DNA of 64,000 nucleotides from VGBV01 sp963780395. GTDB lineage: Bacteria > Actinomycetota > Thermoleophilia > Solirubrobacterales > 70-9. The stretch's first letter is position 1; the number at the start of each line of letters is the position of its first letter. Positions 25,086 through 33,083 of this stretch are shown here, piece after piece. The notes under the pieces were generated by a model. That model did not search any database. It had not been told where the DNA came from and saw nothing but the letters and a program-made list of their open reading frames with translations. The DNA is taken from contig CAWABY010000004.1 of NCBI GenBank assembly GCA_963780395.1, positions 124,001 to 188,000 of the forward strand, in the 5' to 3' direction. The position numbers were made by a program, and so were the translations under genes.

Positions 25086-26294
25086 GTGGGGCGGGTAATA
25101 CTGTGCGCGATCGTCGCTGCGTCGCTGCTCGCATTCGGCGCGGCCGGCATCTCGGCGCGGTCCCTGGCGACGGGGCGCTCCTCCGCAGACCCGGTGGACG
25201 CCAGCGGACCTCTCGACCTCGCCTCGGCGCAGCTCCGCCAGCGGGCCGTGCGTCTCGAGCTGAGCGCGACCACGCGCGGGCCTTGGGCACTCGGCGATCT
25301 GGCCAGGTTCCCCAACGGCGGCGACGCCTCCCAGCCCTTTCTCTGCCTACAGCTGCGCCAGCGGGGCCGCGCCTCGCAGCTGTGCGTCGGCCCGCGCGCC
25401 CGCGGGCACCGCAACGTGGTGGCGCTCTCGCGCCCGATCGCGGGCGGCCCGCCGCGCTCGCGCAGCCTGATCCGGGCCCGCATCTCGCGGCCTAGCACCA
25501 GCTCGGTCCGGGTCAGCTTCTCGCTGCGAGCCGCCGGCCTTCGCCCCGGCCGCCTCGAGTGGGCACTCGCCTCCCGCTCGGTTGGACCCTCCTGCGGGGC
25601 CGCCGGGGCAGCCCCGTGCGGTGACCGCGTTCCCGACGGCGACGAGCTGATCGAGCTCGGCGTCGAGGAAACCCGGCCGACGGGCTGTACGCGCCGCGGC
25701 GCCCGCTTCCGCACCCATGGGCCCCGCGGCCGCAAGCGGATCGCGATCGGCTTCGACGACGGCCCCAGCTCGTTCACGCCCGGCGTGCTCCGGATTCTGC
25801 GCCGCTTTGACTCCCACGCGACCTTCTTCGAGATCGGCCAGGAGACGGCGGGGCGGGGGGCGATCATGCGGCGCATCCTCGACTCGGGCAACGAGATCGC
25901 CAACCACTCGATGCACCACGAGGGCTTCCCATCGGCGGGCTCGTTGGCCGAGACCAATCGGCTGATCCGGCGCCCAACCGGCTTCCGTCCCTGCCTGTTC
26001 CGGCCGCCCGGCGGCGCGGTCGACGGCGCTCTGCTCGGCCGGGCCGCCGCGCAACGCCTCAGCACGGTCACCTGGGACGTCGACCCCAGGGACTGGTCCG
26101 CCGCCGGGGCGGGGGCAATCGCGGAGAACGTGATCGGACACGCCCATCGCGGCTCGATCATCGTCATGCACGACGGCGGCGGCCCCAGGGGCCAGACGAT
26201 CGAGGCGCTGCCCAAGATCCTCTCCCACTTCCGCCACCGCGGCTACCGCTTCGTCACAGTCAGCGAGCTGCTCGGCGGCCATTTCACCTACTAG
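25086..26294 (+). CDS. Secreted polysaccharide deacetylase (NodB domain, carbohydrate esterase 4)
   Basis: A 402-residue protein. An N-terminal hydrophobic segment (ILCAIVAASLLAFGAAGISA) looks like a signal peptide or anchor. A region of about 190 residues without recognised domain follows, then a NodB domain: IAIGFDDGPSSFTPG (metal-binding Asp pair), NHSMHH (metal-binding His pair), FRPPGGAVDG, TWDVDPRDW and IIVMHDGGG. All five CE4 motifs are present, so it should deacetylate an N-acetylated glycan, such as peptidoglycan or a capsule. The GTG at 25086 is the only start that keeps the signal region. Confidence 0.88.
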   Translation: MGRVILCAIVAASLLAFGAAGISARSLATGRSSADPVDASGPLDLASAQLRQRAVRLELSATTRGPWALGDLARFPNGGDASQPFLCLQLRQRGRASQLCVGPRARGHRNVVALSRPIAGGPPRSRSLIRARISRPSTSSVRVSFSLRAAGLRPGRLEWALASRSVGPSCGAAGAAPCGDRVPDGDELIELGVEETRPTGCTRRGARFRTHGPRGRKRIAIGFDDGPSSFTPGVLRILRRFDSHATFFEIGQETAGRGAIMRRILDSGNEIANHSMHHEGFPSAGSLAETNRLIRRPTGFRPCLFRPPGGAVDGALLGRAAAQRLSTVTWDVDPRDWSAAGAGAIAENVIGHAHRGSIIVMHDGGGPRGQTIEALPKILSHFRHRGYRFVTVSELLGGHFTY

Positions 26295-26298
26295 CCAG

Positions 26299-26339
26299 GC
26301 GCCGCAGGCGCGTATGGGCATCCCCACGCGAAGCGGCGC
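26299..26339. terminator. Long nested hairpin between convergent genes
   Basis: GCGCCGC (26299-26305) pairs with GCGGCGC (26333-26339), and inside it CGCGT (26309-26313) pairs with ACGCG (26326-26330) and GGG with CCC, around a tiny loop. It lies between the stop of the deacetylase (26294) and the stop of the FetB-like gene (26353), so a bidirectional terminator is the likely role. No T-tract is present. Confidence 0.6.
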
Positions 26340-26352
26340 AGACGTCGCCCGA

Positions 26353-27126
26353 TCAGGGCTCCGGCGGCTCGCGCAGCTGGTGGGCGGGGGTGAAGAAGTT
26401 CCGCCGCGCCAGCGTGGTCGCCGTCAGCGCCGCGATCGCCACCGAGCCCAGCAGCGTGTACAGCAGGATCAGCTGCAGCCGCACGGCGTCGACGGGGTCG
26501 GCCCCGGCGAGCAGCAGCCCCACCATCGTGCCCGGGAAGAAGATCAGCCCCGTCGTCTTGGTCGAGTCGATCAGGGTGATCATCCCCGAGCGCAGGCTGC
26601 GCCTGACCAGCGGGCTCATCGCCTGGGTGGAGGTGGCCCCCAGAGCAAGCGAGGCCTCGATTTGGTTGGAGCGGTCCGCGACGTCGTCCCCGAGCCGGTT
26701 CAGCGCCACCGCGGCGGCGGTCATGGCGTTTCCGATCACCATGCCGCCGACTGGAACCACGTAGCGCGGCGTCGCCTCGAAGATCCCGAGCGCCAGCACG
26801 AGCCCCAGGGTGGTCACCGCCGCCAGCGCCAGTGCCGCGAGCAGCGGCCAGAAGGCGTCGGGCACCTTTGCGGCGCGGCGGCGCGCGGTCAGTGCACCGA
26901 AGATCACCATCACCGCCAGCAGCGCGATCACCAGCCCGGCGTCGTCCTGCTCGAAGATGACGGTGATCACGAAGCCGATCGCGACCAGCTGCACGAACGA
27001 TCGGGCGACGGCGACGGCGATGTCCTGCTCAAGCCCGGCGTCCCGCCAGCGCGAGGCGGCGATCGCGATCGCAACCAGCACCAGCGACGCCGCGACCTGC
27101 CCGAGGCTGACGTCGATTGGGGACAT
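26353..27126 (-). CDS. ABC transporter permease, FetB/UPF0014 family
   Basis: A 257-residue membrane protein with about seven hydrophobic helices. The family segments are RSFVQLVAIGFVITVIF near the N-terminus, VVPVGGMVIGNAMTAAAVALNR in the middle and GMITLIDSTKTTGLIFFPGTMVGLLLAG towards the end. These match FetB (YbbM), which with FetA exports iron in E. coli. The paired ATPase gene lies 25 bp upstream on the same strand. Iron export is inferred from the family only. Confidence 0.85.
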   Translation of the reverse strand: MSPIDVSLGQVAASLVLVAIAIAASRWRDAGLEQDIAVAVARSFVQLVAIGFVITVIFEQDDAGLVIALLAVMVIFGALTARRRAAKVPDAFWPLLAALALAAVTTLGLVLALGIFEATPRYVVPVGGMVIGNAMTAAAVALNRLGDDVADRSNQIEASLALGATSTQAMSPLVRRSLRSGMITLIDSTKTTGLIFFPGTMVGLLLAGADPVDAVRLQLILLYTLLGSVAIAALTATTLARRNFFTPAHQLREPPEP

Positions 27127-27151
27127 CAGGCGCGTCCTCCTCCGATAGGCG

Positions 27152-27811
27152 TCATGCCTCCAGCACCTCCTCGGCCGACCCCGCGCCGACGGCGCGCCCC
27201 TCGTCGATCCGCACCACCCACTCGGCGAGCCGGCGCGCCTGCGACTCGTCGTGGGTGACGAGCACGATTGAGATCCCGGTCCGCGAGCGGAGCTGCTCGA
27301 GCGTCGTTTCCACCGCGACGGTCGCCTTGGCGTCGAGCGCCGAGGTTGGCTCGTCGAGCAGCAGCACCCGCGGCTGCAGCGCCAGGGCCCGCGCCAGCAT
27401 CACCCGCTGCTGCTCGCCCACCGAGAGCCTGTCCGCCGGGCGCTCTGCGAGGGCGGGGTCGAGCCCGGCCAGCTCCAGGGGCGTGCGCGCGTCGAAACTG
27501 TGCCCCGACAGTCGCGGGCCGTAGGAGACGTTGTCGGCGACGGTCCCTTCGACCAGCGCCGGGAGCTGGGGGACCAGGCAGGCCTCGCGCCGCAGCGCCA
27601 GCACGTCCTGCTCGCGGACGTCGGATCCCTCATACAGAACGCGGCCAGAGTCCGGGTCGATCAGCCGGTTCAGCAGCCGCAGCGTGGTCGACTTGCCGCT
27701 GCCGGAGGGGCCGAACAGGCAGCTCGACCCCCGGGGAATCCCCGCCGAGAGCCCATCGAGGACGGTCTCTCCCGCGCGCGAGTACGTGACGTCTGAGAGG
27801 TCGAACAGCAT
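27152..27811 (-). CDS. ABC transporter ATP-binding protein, FetA-like
   Basis: A 219-residue nucleotide-binding subunit. Walker A is GPSGSGKSTTLRLLNRL near residue 34, the signature motif is LSVGEQQRV near 128, Walker B is VLLLDEPTSALDAK near 149, and the switch His is in VLVTHD. The size and the preceding permease-coupling loop fit the FetA (YbbL) group, which pairs with the FetB-like permease downstream. The ATG at 27811 lies 8 nt after GATTAT on the minus strand, so it is probably leaderless. It shares a 20-bp bidirectional promoter with the DNA ligase gene. Confidence 0.87.
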   Translation of the reverse strand: MLFDLSDVTYSRAGETVLDGLSAGIPRGSSCLFGPSGSGKSTTLRLLNRLIDPDSGRVLYEGSDVREQDVLALRREACLVPQLPALVEGTVADNVSYGPRLSGHSFDARTPLELAGLDPALAERPADRLSVGEQQRVMLARALALQPRVLLLDEPTSALDAKATVAVETTLEQLRSRTGISIVLVTHDESQARRLAEWVVRIDEGRAVGAGSAEEVLEA

Positions 27812-27831
27812 CCGCGCCCATAATCGCCCAC
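27812..27831. promoter_or_regulatory. 20-bp bidirectional promoter between the FetA-like gene and the DNA ligase gene
   Basis: Plus strand: CATAAT (27819-27824), 7 nt before the ligase GTG. Minus strand: GATTAT (27825-27820), 8 nt before the FetA-like ATG. The two hexamers overlap almost completely in the partly symmetrical CATAATC. Neither gene has a Shine-Dalgarno sequence, so both transcripts are predicted leaderless. Confidence 0.55.
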
Positions 27832-28875
27832 GTGGCGGAGGACCAAACGAGCAGGCTGCTCGCGAACGCCCCGAAAGAGCGCTTTCCGAGGCAGATCGAG
27901 CCGATGCTGGCGCGGATGGCGCCCCTCCCTCGCGACGAGGAGGACTGGGGCTTCGAGATCAAGTGGGACGGGGTCCGCGTGCTCGGGTTTGCGAACAGAG
28001 GCAAATGGCGGATGCAGAGCCGCCGGGGCGAGGAGATCACGCTGCGCTACCCCGAGCTGGAGCCGATTGCCGAGCAGCTCGCTGACAGGGCGGTCGTCCT
28101 CGACGGGGAGGTTGTCGCGCTCGACGAGCGCGGCCGTCCGAGCTTCCAGCTGATCCAGCGGCGCATGGGGCTGACCTCAGCGGCGGCCGTGCGCTCGCGG
28201 ATGGCCGTGACCCCGGTGGACTACATGGCCTTCGACCTGCTGCACCTCGACGGCCGCAGCGTGCGAGAGCTGCCCTATCCGGAGCGCCGCGCGCTGCTCG
28301 ACGGCCTCGGGCTCGACGGGCCGCGCTGGCACGTGCCCGGCTGGCATCGCGGCGGCGGCGCCGACCTGTTCGAGGCGGCCCGGCGTCAGGGACTCGAGGG
28401 CGTGGTCGGCAAGCGCCTCGACAGCCCCTACCGGCCCGGCAAGCGCTCGGGGGAGTGGATCAAGGCGCGCGTCTGGCAGCGACAGGAGTTTGTGATCGGG
28501 GGGCACATTCCAGGTGAGGGACGGCGCGCCGAGACCGTCGGCTCGCTGCTGGTGGGCTACTACGACAAGCGCGCCTCCGAGCTCGGCGAGGACGAGGCCC
28601 AGAACCTGGTCTTCGCGGGAGGCGCCGGGTCGGGTCTGAAGCAGGAGGACCTCGACTTCCTCAGCCTCGAGCTCGCCCGCCGGCGCCGCCCCGACAGCCC
28701 GTTCGACGTGGGCGTGCCCAGGGGCCCGAAGGCCAAGCTCGCCGTCTGGTGCGAACCGGACCTCGTCTGCGAGGTCCAGTGGAGCGAATGGACCGATGAG
28801 GGGACGCTGCGCCAGCCCTCCTTCAAGGGGATGCGGCACGACAAGGATCCGCGCGAGGTCGTGCGCGAGTGGTGA
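27832..28875 (+). CDS. ATP-dependent DNA ligase (LigD ligase domain, stand-alone)
   Basis: A 347-residue protein. The adenylation motif EIKWDGVRVL near residue 43 carries the nucleophilic Lys. Further nucleotidyltransferase motifs are VVLDGEVVAL, MAFDLLHLDGR, LEGVVGKRLDSPY and GEWIKARV. An OB-fold follows (FVIGGHIPGEG to CEVQWSEWTDEGTLRQPSFKGMR). This matches the ligase part of LigD used in bacterial non-homologous end joining, but without the polymerase or phosphoesterase domains. Ku starts 90 bp downstream and a LigD polymerase domain follows, so the pathway is complete but split. The GTG start is supported by a leaderless-type promoter. Confidence 0.9.
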   Translation: MAEDQTSRLLANAPKERFPRQIEPMLARMAPLPRDEEDWGFEIKWDGVRVLGFANRGKWRMQSRRGEEITLRYPELEPIAEQLADRAVVLDGEVVALDERGRPSFQLIQRRMGLTSAAAVRSRMAVTPVDYMAFDLLHLDGRSVRELPYPERRALLDGLGLDGPRWHVPGWHRGGGADLFEAARRQGLEGVVGKRLDSPYRPGKRSGEWIKARVWQRQEFVIGGHIPGEGRRAETVGSLLVGYYDKRASELGEDEAQNLVFAGGAGSGLKQEDLDFLSLELARRRRPDSPFDVGVPRGPKAKLAVWCEPDLVCEVQWSEWTDEGTLRQPSFKGMRHDKDPREVVREW

Positions 28876-28965
28876 GCCGCGATGGCGCCGCAATCTGGCG
28901 CCCGGTTGCGAACGCGGGCCGAGGGGTAACCTGAGCTGTGTCGAACGGAATCACTGTGAGGTGTG

Positions 28966-29922
28966 ATGCCTAGAGCGATCTGGAGTGGCAGCATCAGCTT
29001 CGGGCTCCTGAACGTGCCCGTGAAGCTCTACAGCGCGGTCTCCAAGCAGACCGTGCGCTTCCGCGAGCTGCGCGAGAAGGACGGCTCCCGCGTGCGCCAC
29101 AAGCGCGTCGCCGAGGCGGACGGCAAGGAGGTCTCCTACGACGACATCGTCAAGGGATACGAGTTCGCGCCCGACCAGTACGTGACCCTGACGCGCGAGG
29201 AGCTGGCAGAGCTGGACCCGAAGAAGACCCGCGCGATCGAGATCCAGGACTTCGTCGACCTCGACGAGATCGACCCCATCTACTTCGAGCATCCCTACTA
29301 CCTGGGGCCTGACAAGGGCGCCGAGAAGGCGTACGCGCTGCTGGTTGCGGCGATGAAGGACGCCCACAAGGTCGCAATCGCCCGCTTCGTGCTCCGCAAC
29401 AAGGAGAACCTGGCCGCGATCCGCCCGATGGACGACGTGCTGACGATGGCGACGATGCGCTTCGCCGACGAGGTCACCGACCCGAATGACCTGCGCAACG
29501 AGCTCTTCGAGGAGAAGCCGAAGAAGCCCGAGAAGCGCGAGCTGGAGATGGCGAAGCAGCTGATCGACTCCCTCGCGACCGACTTCGATGCGAGCCAGTA
29601 CCGCGACGAGTACCGCGAGGAGCTGCTGGAGCTGCTTGAGCAGAAGGCTTCCGGCAAGGAGATCGTGAGCACGCCCAGCGAGGAGCCCGAGCCGACCAAG
29701 GCGCCCGACCTGATGGCCGCGCTGGAGGAGAGCCTGGCCGCGGTGCGCGGAGAGGGCGACGGCGCCGCCAAGACGAGCAAGTCGAACGGCGCCAAGAAGG
29801 CGCCCGCCAAGAAGAGCTCCGGCACCAAGGCCGCCTCGAAGAAGACCGCCTCGAAGTCGAAGTCATCGGGCTCGAAGGCCAAGTCCAAGCCGAAGACCAA
29901 GGCCAAGGCTGGCTCGAAGTAG
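28966..29922 (+). CDS. ku: Ku protein for non-homologous end joining
   Basis: Bacterial Ku homodimer subunit that rings double-strand DNA ends and recruits LigD. The 318-residue protein starts PRAIWSGSISFGLLNVPVKL, the universal Ku N-terminus, and continues with KGYEFAPDQYVTLTREEL and the core YYLGPDKGAEKAYALL. The last 55 residues are a Lys/Ser/Ala-rich tail, as in several actinobacterial Ku proteins, where such tails aid DNA binding. The ATG at 28966 is used rather than the GTG three bases upstream. The stop overlaps the open frame of the LigD polymerase domain, which lacks a normal start; one indel here would give a Ku-Pol fusion. Confidence 0.92.
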   Translation: MPRAIWSGSISFGLLNVPVKLYSAVSKQTVRFRELREKDGSRVRHKRVAEADGKEVSYDDIVKGYEFAPDQYVTLTREELAELDPKKTRAIEIQDFVDLDEIDPIYFEHPYYLGPDKGAEKAYALLVAAMKDAHKVAIARFVLRNKENLAAIRPMDDVLTMATMRFADEVTDPNDLRNELFEEKPKKPEKRELEMAKQLIDSLATDFDASQYRDEYREELLELLEQKASGKEIVSTPSEEPEPTKAPDLMAALEESLAAVRGEGDGAAKTSKSNGAKKAPAKKSSGTKAASKKTASKSKSSGSKAKSKPKTKAKAGSK

Positions 29923-30826
29923 CGAAGTCACGGTCGGCCGGCGCAAGCTGAAGCTGACCAACCTGGACAAGGTCCTCTACCCGAAGGCCGGCTTCACCAA
30001 GGCCGAGGTGATCGACTACTACGCCCGGGTCGGGGACGTGATGATCCCGCACCTGCGCGGCCGCCCGACGACCCTGAAGCGCTACCCGGACGGGGTCGAG
30101 GGCTTCCACTTCTTCGAGAAGCGCTGCCCCAAGCACCACCCCGATTGGGTGAAGACGGCGACGGTGCTCGCCGACCGGGCGGGCCCCATCGACTTCACCC
30201 TGGTTGACAACAAGCCCACGCTCATCTGGCTCGCGCAGCTCGCCGCGCTCGAGCTCCACCCGTCGCTCTCCAAGGCCGCCAGGATCGAGTCGCCGACCGT
30301 GCTCGCGTTCGACCTGGATCCCGGCCCGCCGGCGACCATCATCGAGTGCTGCCGCATCGCGTTGCGGCTGCGCGACCTGTTCGGGGAGCTCGGCATGAAG
30401 TGCTTCCCGAAGACCTCCGGCTCCAAGGGCATGCAGGTCTACGTCCCCCTGAACGGCCGGGTCACTTATGAGAAGACGACGCCCTTCGCCCACGCGATCG
30501 CCCTGCTGCTCGAGAAGCAGTACCCGAAGGAGGTCGTCTCGAAGATGACCAAGAAGCTGCGCAAGGGCAAGGTCTTCGTCGATTGGAGCCAAAACACCAA
30601 GATGAAGACGACGATCGCGGTCTACTCGCTGCGCGCCAGGGAACGGCCCACCGCCTCGACCCCGATCGAGTGGGACGAGGTCGAGTCGGGCGCCCGCTCC
30701 CGGAATCCCGACCGGCTGAGCTTCACCTCCAAGCAGGTGCTGAACCGGATCGACAAGCACGGTGACCTGTTCGCGCCCGTGCTGAAGCTGCGCCAGCGCC
30801 TGCCCCAGGCGCCCTCCAGCGATTGA
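29921..30826 (+). CDS. LigD polymerase/primase domain protein, start unresolved
   Basis: About 300 residues of the archaeo-eukaryotic primase fold used in end joining: KLKLTNLDKVLYPKAGFTKAE, GRPTTLKRYPDGVEG, VLAFDLDPGPPAT (catalytic acidic pair), KTSGSKGMQVYVPL and VFVDWSQN. The conserved N-terminus reads on from Ku sequence in the +1 frame, and I find no ATG, GTG or TTG between the upstream stop (29711) and a GTG at 30008. That GTG would cut off about 25 conserved residues. Either a base is wrong near 29920 and Ku and Pol are fused, or initiation is unusual. The given start only marks the first codon past the Ku frame. Confidence 0.8.
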   Translation, partial: SEVTVGRRKLKLTNLDKVLYPKAGFTKAEVIDYYARVGDVMIPHLRGRPTTLKRYPDGVEGFHFFEKRCPKHHPDWVKTATVLADRAGPIDFTLVDNKPTLIWLAQLAALELHPSLSKAARIESPTVLAFDLDPGPPATIIECCRIALRLRDLFGELGMKCFPKTSGSKGMQVYVPLNGRVTYEKTTPFAHAIALLLEKQYPKEVVSKMTKKLRKGKVFVDWSQNTKMKTTIAVYSLRARERPTASTPIEWDEVESGARSRNPDRLSFTSKQVLNRIDKHGDLFAPVLKLRQRLPQAPSSD

Positions 30827-30860
30827 ACCGGGCGCAGGGTTCGGCCGTACCCTGACCCGA

Positions 30861-31484
30861 GTGTCCGTGTGCCTGCGCCATCCGCAGCTCCCCTTCGCCG
30901 CGCTGCTCTGCGCGGCGGCCCTGGGCGCGTGCGGCGAGGACGACGACTCCGGCGGCTCGCCGGCGGCCCTCGCCGAGCCTGAGCCGCCCGCACAGACGAC
31001 GGACGCCAAGCCGGCGGACACCGGGATCCTGGACGAGACCCTGCCGCGGCTGAACGGCGAGCCCCAGGACCTGGCCGCCTACCGGGGCAAAGTCGTGCTG
31101 GTCGTCAACACCGCGAGCGAGTGCGGCTACGCGCCCCAGTTCGAGGGACTCGAGGCGCTCTACCGCGAGCGCAGGGACGAGGGCTTCGTGATCCTAGGCT
31201 TCCCTGCCGATGACATCGTCGGCCAGGAGCCCCGATCCGACGAGGAGATCGCCGAGTTCTGCGAGGCCAATTACGGCGTCACCTTCCCGATGTTCTCCAA
31301 GTCGAACGTCGTGGACGACCCTGTGAACCCGCTCTACGTCTCGCTCTCCGAGGCCCTCGGCGAGCCGACCTACAACTTCAACAAGTACCTGCTCGACCGC
31401 CGCGGCCGCCCGGTCAAACGCTTCGACCAGTCCACCGAGCCCGACGATCCGGAGCTGACGGCCGCGATCGACCAGCAGCTATAG
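30861..31484 (+). CDS. Lipoprotein glutathione peroxidase-family thiol peroxidase
   Basis: A 207-residue protein with a signal and lipobox (ALLCAAALGACGED, Cys near residue 24), a flexible acidic linker, and a GPx domain. That domain includes VVLVNTASECGYAPQFEGLEAL with the peroxidatic Cys near residue 90, VILGFPADDIVGQEP, and YNFNKYLLDRRGRPV near the end. Such enzymes reduce hydroperoxides, usually with thioredoxin rather than glutathione. Export to the outer membrane face is notable, since most GPx homologues are cytoplasmic. The GTG at 30861 is 7 nt after TACCCT, hence probably leaderless. It is tail-to-tail with the MocR gene, with 2 bp between stops. Confidence 0.85.
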   Translation: MSVCLRHPQLPFAALLCAAALGACGEDDDSGGSPAALAEPEPPAQTTDAKPADTGILDETLPRLNGEPQDLAAYRGKVVLVVNTASECGYAPQFEGLEALYRERRDEGFVILGFPADDIVGQEPRSDEEIAEFCEANYGVTFPMFSKSNVVDDPVNPLYVSLSEALGEPTYNFNKYLLDRRGRPVKRFDQSTEPDDPELTAAIDQQL

Positions 31485-31486
31485 GG

Positions 31487-33004
31487 CTACGCGATCGGCA
31501 GGGCTTCGCTGACGCGGGGGCGCTTGACCAGGGAGCGGATCGCGCGGCCGAGGCGCTTCGTGCCCTCGGCGAGTTGCTCGGGGTCGAGGAAGCCGTAGGA
31601 GAGGCGCATGTGGGTCAGATGCGAGGCCTCGGGGAGCATGGCGGCGCCGGGCACGAAGGTGACGCCGTTGCGGACGGCCTCTGTCATCAGTTCGCTTTCA
31701 TCCAGCGGCAGGTCGAGCGTCAGCCACAGGTGCCCGCCGTTGGGCGCCTCGGTGGCGACCGTGGCCAGGCCCTTGAGGTCCTTGTCGGTCGCCTCGATCA
31801 GGGCGTCGCGGCGCTCGCGGTGGAAAGCGCGAGCGCGCTCGATGTGGGCCGGGTACTCCCCAGCCGCCAGGAAGCCCGCGACGGCGAGCTGGGTCAGCGT
31901 GGCGCTGTGCATGTCGTCGGCGCGCTTCTCGCGCAGGATGCGGTCGCGCACGGGCCCGCTGGCCGCGATCCATCCCACGCGCAGCCCGCCGCCCACCGTC
32001 TTCGAGATGGAGTCGACGTAGATCACGTGGCCGTGGGACTCCTTGCGGAGGGTGGCGGGATCCTCGTCATCGAAGCGCAAGTCCCCGTAGATCCCGTCCT
32101 CGACGATGAAGAAGCCGTGGCGGCGGGCCAGCTCCAGCAGCCGCGCGCGCCGCGCCGGCGCCAGATCGAGGCCGGTCGGGTTGTGACAGCGAGGTTGGAC
32201 CGCGAGGAAGCGGATCTCCTCGCGCCCGAGCAGGGCCTCCAGCGCGTCGACGTCGAGGCCCTCGGAGTCCATCGGGACCGGGATCACGCGCGTGTCGATC
32301 GACTTCACCGACTCGAGCACCCCCATGAAGGTCGGCGCCTCGCATGCGACGGCGTCGCCGGGCCGAAGCACTGCGCGCGCGGCCAGCGTCAGGCCCTGAC
32401 GGGCGCCGCTGGTGACGATGATGTCGCCCGGGTCCTCGGGCGCCCCTCGCTGCTCCGAGAGCGCGACGAGCTGCTCGACGAGGTCGGGCAGGCCGGCGAT
32501 GTCGGTGTACTGGAGGGCGCGGCTGTCGTGGCGCTCCAGCGACTCGCTGAGGGCCTTTCGAATCGCCTCGAACGGGAACAGCTGCGAGGACGGGTAGCCG
32601 ACCGAGAGCGGGATCAGCCCGCGGGCCTGGGAGTGGCGGTACATCTCCGCCATCACGCGGTCGCCGTGGCTTTCGCTCATCGCCGGCAGCACGTAGCGCT
32701 GCCACTCGGTTCCGTTCGCGTCCTCGTCGACCCCTGGCAGGGCGGAGGGAGCGGTGTCGCGTACGAAGGTGCCGCGGCCGACCTGGGAGGTGACCAGGCC
32801 CAGCTCGCGCAGGCGCCGGTAGGCGCGGACGGCGGTCAGGTGGTTGATTCCCGCGGTCTCGGCCAGCTCGCGCGTCGGCGCCAGCTTCTCGCCCGGGGTG
32901 AGCTCGCCGGACTCGATCGCGCCCTCGATCGCGGCCACGATCTGCTCGGTCAGGGAGCGCTCGCTGTCGCGCTTCAGGTCAGCCAATTCCGCTTTGTATG
33001 ACAT
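31487..33004 (-). CDS. MocR-type transcriptional regulator (GntR winged helix plus aminotransferase domain)
   Basis: A 505-residue protein. The N-terminal GntR helix-turn-helix (about residues 20-85) includes LAPTRELAETAGINHLTAV and GLVTSQVGRGTFV. The rest is a fold-type I aminotransferase domain with GARQGLTLAARAVLRPGD, QPRCHNPTGLDL and VDSISKTVGGGLRVGW, which holds the PLP Lys. MocR proteins sense PLP or amine ligands and often control the divergent neighbour. The divergent gene here is a small acetyltransferase-like protein, and an inverted repeat lies between them. A good Shine-Dalgarno sequence (AAGGAG) precedes the ATG. Confidence 0.88.
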   Translation of the reverse strand: MSYKAELADLKRDSERSLTEQIVAAIEGAIESGELTPGEKLAPTRELAETAGINHLTAVRAYRRLRELGLVTSQVGRGTFVRDTAPSALPGVDEDANGTEWQRYVLPAMSESHGDRVMAEMYRHSQARGLIPLSVGYPSSQLFPFEAIRKALSESLERHDSRALQYTDIAGLPDLVEQLVALSEQRGAPEDPGDIIVTSGARQGLTLAARAVLRPGDAVACEAPTFMGVLESVKSIDTRVIPVPMDSEGLDVDALEALLGREEIRFLAVQPRCHNPTGLDLAPARRARLLELARRHGFFIVEDGIYGDLRFDDEDPATLRKESHGHVIYVDSISKTVGGGLRVGWIAASGPVRDRILREKRADDMHSATLTQLAVAGFLAAGEYPAHIERARAFHRERRDALIEATDKDLKGLATVATEAPNGGHLWLTLDLPLDESELMTEAVRNGVTFVPGAAMLPEASHLTHMRLSYGFLDPEQLAEGTKRLGRAIRSLVKRPRVSEALPIA

Positions 33005-33036
33005 GCAAAGATCTCCTTGGTTCGATATGTTGCGGC

Positions 33037-33051
33037 TTGAGTGTAGCTCAA
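33037..33051. promoter_or_regulatory. Candidate operator between divergent MocR and acetyltransferase-like genes
   Basis: A perfect inverted repeat TTGAG-N5-CTCAA in the 79-bp intergenic region. On the minus strand the same TTGAGC could also serve as a -35 box, with CATATC 17 nt downstream as a -10, so a bound regulator would block the MocR promoter. This is the usual place for MocR autoregulation. It rests on symmetry alone. Confidence 0.4.
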
Positions 33052-33083
33052 TTCAAACGCCGACAGGCAAACAAGGGGTAATT

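Noticed and set aside
30008..30826. GTG at 30008 as the true start of the LigD polymerase protein
   Set aside because: It would remove about 25 residues that are conserved in the family (LTNLDKVLYP and GFTKAE), so the correct N-terminus must be upstream.
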